Of a stretch of DNA of 64,000 bases, positions 58,421-64,000 are shown piece after piece. The position numbers and the translations under genes were made by a program. Location: positions 571,048 through 635,047 of the forward strand of contig JANAVB010012195.1 of NCBI GenBank assembly GCA_029216955.1, given 5' to 3'. Positions within the stretch are counted from its first letter, which is position 1. Each line of letters begins with the position of its first letter. The notes under the pieces were generated by a model. That model had not been told where the DNA came from. It worked only from the letters and a program-made list of their open reading frames with translations, and did not search any database. This DNA is from Iris pallida (taxonomy: Eukaryota > Streptophyta > Magnoliopsida > Asparagales > Iridaceae).

Positions 58421-59160
58421 GATCGAGAGATAGAGTTCACTATCGACACATTCCCCGATACCCGGCCGATCTCGAAGGCTCCGTACAGAATGGCCCCTGC
58501 AGAATTAAAAGAATTGAAGGCACAACTTCAGGAATTGCTCGACAGAGGGTTTATCCGTCCGAGTGTCTCGCCGTAGGGTGCGCCCGTGCTATTCGTAAAG
58601 AAGAAGGATGGATCGATGCGACTCTGCATCGACTATCGGGAATTGAATAAAGCCACCGTCCGAAACAAATACCCCTGACCCGCATCGACGACTTGTTCGA
58701 CCAGCTCCAAGGTGCAACGGTGTTTTCGAAGATTGATCTACGATCGGGTTACCACCAACTCAAAGTCAAGCCAGATGACGTGCCGAAGTCTGCCTTCCGC
58801 ACTCGTTACGGCCACTACGAGTTCTTGGTAATGCCGTTCGGTCTGACAAATGCCCCTGCCGTCTTTATGGATCTAATGAATCGGGTGTTCCGTCCGTTCG
58901 TTGACAAGTTCGTAGTAGTCTTTATCGACGACATCCTCGTCTACTCGAAGGATCGAGCGCAACATGCAGAGCATCTGCGGACGGTACTCCGAACCCTTCG
59001 AGAGAATCAGTTGTACGCGAAGATGAGCAAGTACGAGTTCTGGCTGAACAGCGTCTCATTCCTTGGGCACATCATCTCCGCCGCGGGCATCGCAGTCGAT
59101 CCGAAGAAAGTCGAGGCAGTTGCTGATTGGAAACGGCCCGCATCAGTTAGCAAAATTTGA
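58421..59160 (+). pseudogene. Tekay-like reverse transcriptase
   Basis: The RT starts with PYRMAPAELKELKAQLQELLDRGFIRPS. It meets TAG at 58574-58576, at a position that is Trp in relatives, then continues as [14 protein letters not shown] frame change near 58670 follows. The frame resumes as [23 protein letters not shown], with the FIDD catalytic box at 58921-58932. TGA (59158-59160) ends the block at a place normally Arg, and TAA follows at about 59182. The nonsense codons fit C-to-T/G-to-A changes for two of the three. Confidence 0.9.
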
Positions 59161-59215
59161 AGCTTTCTAGGCTTGGCGGGATAATACCGACGCTTCGTGA
59201 AGGACTTCGCGAAGA

Positions 59216-59704
59216 TTGCATCGTCGTTTACCTCGCCTCACCCAGAAAGGAGTCGTATTCAAGTGGTCAGACGACTGTGAAGCTTCCTTCCAGGAGCTCA
59301 AACAACGGCTCATTTTGGCCCCGATACTTGCTCTTCCTGAAGGGACGGAGAGATTTCAAATCTTCAGCGTTGCTTCTGGCCAGGGCTTGGGGTGTGTGCT
59401 CATGCAGCGGGATAAGGTGATATCTTTTGCTTCCCGGCAGTTGAAGCCGCACGAGAAGAACTACCCCACGCACGACCTAGAACTAGCGGCAATTGTGTTC
59501 GCGTTGAAGCTGTGGCGTCACTATCTCTATAGCGTGGCGTGCAGGATTTATATGGACCACAAAAGCCTCAAGTATCTCTTCACCCAGAAAGAACTGAATT
59601 TGCGGCAGAGGCGATGGCTCGAACTAATCAAAGACTATGACTTATCGATCGACTACACGTCGTGCAAGGGAAATATGGTAGCGGATGCGCTGAGCCGAAA
59701 GTAA
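59216..59704 (+). pseudogene. Tekay-like RNase H
   Basis: It matches gypsy RNase H ([65 protein letters not shown]). The first catalytic Asp of the usual DASGxGxG motif reads Val here (near 59367), so the domain would be inactive even without the other lesions. TAA at 59702-59704 separates it from integrase in the same frame. Confidence 0.88.
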
Positions 59705-60858
59705 TTAGCTTCATTATGCATCAACGATCGACTGCTACGTGACTCGGAAGGAATGGACATCGAGCTCCGAGTTCGTTTCAGAGACGTGAAATTGGCACAA
59801 TTGCGGGTGGAACCGAGCCTACTGGAGAGGATCAAGTCTGCACAGAAGGACGACCCATACTTGGAGAAGATGCGGAAGCTGATATCGACAGGGAAAGCGT
59901 CCGACTTTGCAGAGGACGAGTCGGGAGTGTTGCGCGTGAAGGGACGGCTATGCGTACCGGACGACGCAGAACTTAGAAAGGAGATAATGTCGGAGGCGTA
60001 TTATGTAAAATATTTTTTGCATCCTGGCAGCACCAAGATGTATAAGGACCTCCGTGTTGTCTTTTGGTGGCACGGCATGAAGAGGGACGTAGCGCTCTTT
60101 GTGTCAAAATGCATGGCCTGTCAGCAAGTCAAAGCCGAGCACCAGCGATCGGGCGGGGAGATGCAGAACCTCGCCATTCCAGAGTGGAAGTGGGATCACA
60201 TCACTATGGACTTCGTTGTTGGCTTGCCGAGGACGCCGCGGGGAAATGACGCCGTCTGGGTCATCGTCGATCGACTAACCAAGTCAGCGCACTTTATCGC
60301 CATCAAAGTTACTTGGAGCGTCGACCGCCTTGCTCAGATATACCTTGATGAAATAGTTCGGCTGCACGGGGTCCCAGTTTCTATCGTCTCTGATCGGGAT
60401 GGACGGTTCGTAGCGCACTTCTGGAGTAGTCTACATTCAGCATTGGGGACCAAGTTGAAGTTCAGCTCAGCTTATCATCCTCAGACTGACGGCCAAACAG
60501 AACGGGTGAACCAAATTCTCGAAGACATGTTGCGACTCTGTGCGATCGACTTGAAGTCAAGTTGGGACGTCCATCTACCGCTGGCCGAGTTTGCATACAA
60601 CAACAGCTATCAGTCCAGCATCCAGATGGCGCCGTATGAAGCTTTGTACGGCCGGAAGTGTAGATCGCCCATTTGCTGGGATGAAGTCGGGGAACGGCAG
60701 ATACTTGGTCCGGAGCTGGTGGAGCAGACTGTGCAGAAGGTCAAGTTGATACGAGAGAGATTGAAGATAGCACAAAGCCGGCAAAAAAGCTATGCCGACA
60801 CGTACCGACGCCCCCTCGAGTTCTCGGAAGGCGACCATGTATTCCTGAAGGTGATGCC
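59705..60858 (+). pseudogene. Tekay-like integrase, interrupted
   Basis: Open from 59705 to the hAT insertion. It shows the HHCC zinc finger (HPGSTKMY...H...CMACQQVK, about 60018-60130), then the catalytic core MDFVVGLP, VSDRDGRF and DGQTERVNQ (D, D, E; about 60200-60510). Post-core sequence follows, up to the FLKVMP motif at 60843-60858, where the hAT element sits. Confidence 0.9.
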
Positions 60859-61704
60859 TAGGGGTGGCGATTTTGCCCTCATACCTTCTACCCTAGCCGG
60901 GTACCCTGTACCCTCAGGTGCCCATGGGTACCCTCTACCCTTCGAGGGCATGCCCTACCCTTACCCTCTTGGAATTAGGGTAGGGTAAGGGTTTTATTCT
61001 GTTACCCTAGTACAATTACCCGGGTACCCCGCCCTACCCGCCCTACCCTCTGCCCTGTAACCCTACCCTGAACCCTACCCTACCCTGAATCACTACCCTA
61101 TCCACTACCCGTTAACCCTAACCCTTTAAAACCCTCGACCCTACCCTTCTAACAACCCGCTTTATAATTTTGTATAGTCCCACTGCCATAGTATTACTAG
61201 TACTTGTAGTTTTTTGTAATTAGTACTTAGGATTAGGAGAACTACAAGGTGCTTGATCCTAAGGAGTCAGGTCTAGCCCCCTCCTTGGGTATGTAGGCAG
61301 CCCAGGTTCTACTATATAACTGGGTTCAGCATCTTTAGTAAAAAAAAAAAATTCTCCCTGTTATTTCTTGTTAAGTTGTTATAATTTTTGAATGCTGTCA
61401 AAATCTAAAAAAAATGAAATGGAAAGAAAAAATATTTTCCCCTATTTACTAGCAAAAAATTTGATTTTCAAAGTTAAAAAAATGAAATGACAAGGGTAAT
61501 ACCCTTACCCTCCCTACCCTGACCCTCAGCTACCCTGTGAGGGTAAAGGTCAAGGACGGGTAATGGGTATTGGTTTTTTGGAAGAGGACTACCCTACCCT
61601 ACCCTCATGACTCCCCTAGGGTATCAAAAAAAAGGTCAATACCCTACCCTACCCTGTCCTCTTCCTGCCCTTACCCTACCCTACCCTACCCATCGCCAGC
61701 CCTA
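60859..61704. mobile_element. Non-autonomous hAT-type element, 846 bp, CCCTA-rich
   Basis: Perfect 8-bp target duplications GTGATGCC (60851-60858 and 61705-61712). Ends are TAGGGGTGGCGAT and, inverted, TAGGGCTGGCGAT (one mismatch in 13). The interior has dense CCCTAC/TACCCT repeats at both sides (60880-61150 and 61495-61700) and an AT-rich middle. No transposase. A reading frame through it is an extension of the integrase frame. Confidence 0.93.
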
Positions 61705-61712
61705 GTGATGCC

Positions 61713-62100
61713 TATGCGTGGAGTTTCCCGGTTCGGTGCGAAAGGAAAATTGAGCCCAAGATTTGTTGTCCCGTTCGAAATATTGAAGCGAGTCGCCCCG
61801 GTAGCTTACCAAATCGCCTTGCCGCCTGTATTGTCAGAGGTACATGACGTCTTCCACGTCTCGCAATTACGGAAGTACGTGCACGATCCGGGGCATGTTG
61901 TAGATTTGAGTAAGCTGGACCTGAAGGCGGACTTATCATATGTCGAAGAGCCGGTGCAAATCTTGGAGCACAAGGATAAACTTCTCTGCAACCGTGCTAT
62001 TCCACTCGTCCGCGTCCTATGGAGAAACCATTCGGTCGAGGAGTCGACGTGGGAGCTCGAGTCAGAAATGAAGGAGAAGTTCCCTTCATTGTTTTCGTAG
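61713..62100 (+). pseudogene. Tekay-like integrase C-terminus with chromodomain
   Basis: It continues the integrase frame after the hAT insertion: FGAKGKLSPRF, VFHVSQLRKYV, then a short chromodomain-like end (PVQILEHKDK...VLWRN...ESTWELE) closing with FS and TAG at 62098-62100. The same ending style is seen in the minus-strand fragment at 16275. Confidence 0.88.
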
Positions 62101-62154
62101 AGGTAGGTCCTATTTTTAGTTTCGAGGACGAAACCTTTTCTTAGTTGGTTATGG

Positions 62155-63782
62155 TGTAGTGCCCCGTCCCTACATCGTGTCCCGTACTCTGTCCACGGGG
62201 TGCGCGAGAAAGGAACACTGTCGCTATCGATTCAGTTAGGACCGATAGGTCGGGATCGACCGAGTCGATCGAACGGGAACGGTTGAATTAAGATCCATTC
62301 CTCGTTATGGAATGTCTTCTTCGGAACCAAGTCCCATATTCAGCGGGTTGCATCTCGAGGATTGACTTTGCGGCTGAGTCGGGAGAGACCTCTCGTTGCT
62401 CTGCTTTTCACGTCGCTTGCGTTGGTTTTGGCCTTGGTTTTCCGAATGCGTTTTCGTGAATGTTTTCGATGGTTTTCATGGTTTACATTTCGAGCTCGCA
62501 TTTCCTATCGAACTCTTGCATAATACAGTATTCTAATCGGTTGCTTGTGCGATTTCAGGTGGTCGCGTAGGCGACGTCTAGCGCAGCCAACAAATCCCTC
62601 GCCTCAAGCAAAAACTCAAGGTGAGTGGCTGACCCCCTTCGTCTCGACCCTCTATTTCAAATGAGAACTCGGATAATGTTACTAAAATTGAATGATTCGC
62701 TTGCAGAATACAAGTCTTGTATGTTAGAAGTGAAAAAGAAATGTGTTGTGTTGAAAAGAGATAGAATTAATTCAGGCCTGCAAAACGACCAAGTAAATGA
62801 ATTGATCACATAACAAGCCCCAACGGTATCCTAAAATACACCATGTTAACCTATCATGGACTTGGACAACTTGTCGACAAGGAGAATGGTTTCTTCGAGC
62901 GGCAACCCGGGGCCACGGGACCGACTCGGCCTAGGAAGAAACTGGTTATAGCCGAGCTGGGTAATAGGCAATCGGTAAGACGAGGACTTGCATCGGGGCT
63001 CGCTACTTGCGTTGTAAGGGTCCCGTATTACCAGGCTATGTCCAAGATGGCTGGTTAGGCCAATTGACCTCCATATCAAACACTTGATATAAATTGTTAT
63101 CAACTAACATGGTAAGTTATATGTCGCACGGCGCGCTCCGCCGGAAGAAACCTTGGTGTAACTTAATGCTTCTTATGAAAATATCTAGGATGGTTAGAAA
63201 GACCACTAAAAGCAAGTTGTATGATTTTTATCAAATTCTTGAACCAAATGAGAGCCTGGAAATTAATTAGCCACTCGCCAGTACATGTTGATTGTACTGA
63301 TCCTCGCTCTCTATACAGGTGCGATAGATCTGGAAGAGCGTGCTACGTAAAGGGAGGCAACGCTCGTGTGTTTTGAAGCTTCGTCCGTGCATTGAAGCTT
63401 AGATCAACCCTTTTGAAGACTCCGCTGTTGAAGATCAAAGACAGATGGAGCGCCTTCCCACGATCCCAGGTGGTTTGTAATTTTGGTTGTAAAATCAAGG
63501 GATGAATGTATGTAATGGCTATCTCATCGACGTTCACTTTGTATTGGAGTCAGTTTGTAAAAAGCCCGTGCGGCGCCCTTGTATCGAGTCTGTAATATGA
63601 TGTTCATTATCAATAAAGCTTAAGTTTCCTTCTCTATAATGTGTGTTCAATTTACTCTGCGCATTCTCTTATCGTTGTGTTTCGGATAACTTTATGACTA
63701 TGCCTTGTGCGAGCGCAATTTAGGTTCGCACGGCATCACGCCCGGGGGACGACTATCGATTCTGCAGAATCGGGGCGTGACA
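62155..63782 (+). repeat. 3' LTR of the Tekay-like element
   Basis: 1,628 bp, starting TGTAGTGCCCC. The upstream 50 bp (TTTCGAGGACGAAACC...) is the usual pre-LTR sequence, but its polypurine tract is poor. Confidence 0.93.
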
Positions 63783-63787
63783 CTAGT

Positions 63788-64000
63788 TGAAGATCAGTAA
63801 GGGGTAGCCCCTCTACCTGGACAGATTCACATCGAGAATGTTACCGAACATGAGCCAGTTGAGCCGCAGAGGCCAAAGGTTCCCGTACCTCCATTGATGC
63901 CGGTAGTACCAGTAGCACTAGACGCACCGGCACGATTACAGATTATCAGAGGGTAATTGGATACCCAACAACACCAGACGGCAGTCCAACAACAACAACA
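63788..64000 (+). pseudogene. Outer retrotransposon gag N-terminus (partial)
   Basis: Pro/Val-rich then Gln-rich translation, in phase with the frame that stops at 52646. It is interrupted by TAA near 63797 and TAA near 63955. It resembles a gypsy gag N-terminus only in composition. It runs off the window. Confidence 0.45.

Larger units (their letters stand above)
54766..63782 (+). mobile_element. Near-complete Ty3/gypsy chromovirus, Tekay/Del-like, with nested hAT
   Basis: LTRs 54766-56391 and 62155-63782 run TGTAGTGCCCC...GTGACA. Flanks are CTAGG (54761-54765) and CTAGT (63783-63787), a target duplication with one mismatch. The internal order is gag with two zinc knuckles, PR, RT, RH, INT and a C-terminal chromodomain-like region. 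LTRs differ at roughly 2% by eye, mostly transitions. It is disabled by stops, frameshifts and an 846-bp insertion. Confidence 0.93.

Noticed and set aside
60880..61150. Interstitial telomere
   Set aside because: Repeats are CCCTAC/TACCCT mixtures, not regular CCCTAAA, and lie within a bordered hAT element.

Overview
This window is intergenic DNA from a flowering plant with a large, repeat-rich nuclear genome. The evidence is the repeat content itself: CACTA (En/Spm), MULE and hAT transposons, a Helitron-like element, and Ty3/gypsy chromoviruses primed by initiator-Met tRNA. There is no bacterial-type operon, and I found no intact single-copy host gene. I could not identify the species. Nearly all recognisable coding sequence belongs to transposable elements, and all of it is broken.

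Layout. 1-10097 is the right part of a CACTA element (copy A). Its core is a head-on inverted duplication of a TNP2-type transposase gene (arms 45-2254 and 2275-4539, 20-bp loop). A 3.3-kb LTR-like segment and a long GCGACG-rich terminal region follow. 10098-10312 is an AT microsatellite with a 13-N gap. 10313-12423 is a decayed MULE transposase gene on the minus strand. 12470-13260 holds minisatellites and a 211-bp Helitron-like insertion. 13485-14130 looks like a plant housekeeping promoter (site II motif, telo-box, TATA box) and leader with no gene that I could follow. 15236-17482 is a relic of inverted LTR pieces around a chromovirus integrase tail. 18191-18716 is a hAT-type element with a perfect 8-bp target duplication.

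20551-35893 is a second CACTA complex. It contains a minus-strand, five-exon TNPA/Transposase_24-like pseudogene (21685-23644), an internal CACTA terminus (23669), and a second, almost identical copy B of the palindromic transposase block (25869-35893). 35978-36490 holds a 96-bp CACTA-ended AT palindrome and a MITE. 38140-39694 holds two more hAT-type elements. 40616-46399 is a complete Reina-type chromovirus on the minus strand with perfect 5-bp target duplications. 47147-47468 is another MITE. 48270-49500 is an LTR-like stretch interrupted by a hAT element. 49504 to the window end is an outer LTR retrotransposon: LTR to 52390, then leader/gag. It was invaded at one spot by a solo LTR (52647-54756) and by a nearly complete Tekay/Del-like chromovirus (54766-63782), which in turn carries an 846-bp hAT insertion (60859-61704).

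How the parts relate. The two CACTA blocks carry both classical En/Spm functions (a TNP2-like transposase and a TNPA-like subterminal-binding protein), but the TNP2 genes exist only as truncated tail-to-tail duplicates. Transcription from either side would give a hairpin RNA with a stem of about 2.2 kb. Each arm is headed by a dense array of TTGAC (W-box) motifs spaced about 10 bp apart. I infer a Mu-killer-like, possibly WRKY-responsive source of small RNAs against active relatives. This is the most interesting signal in the window.
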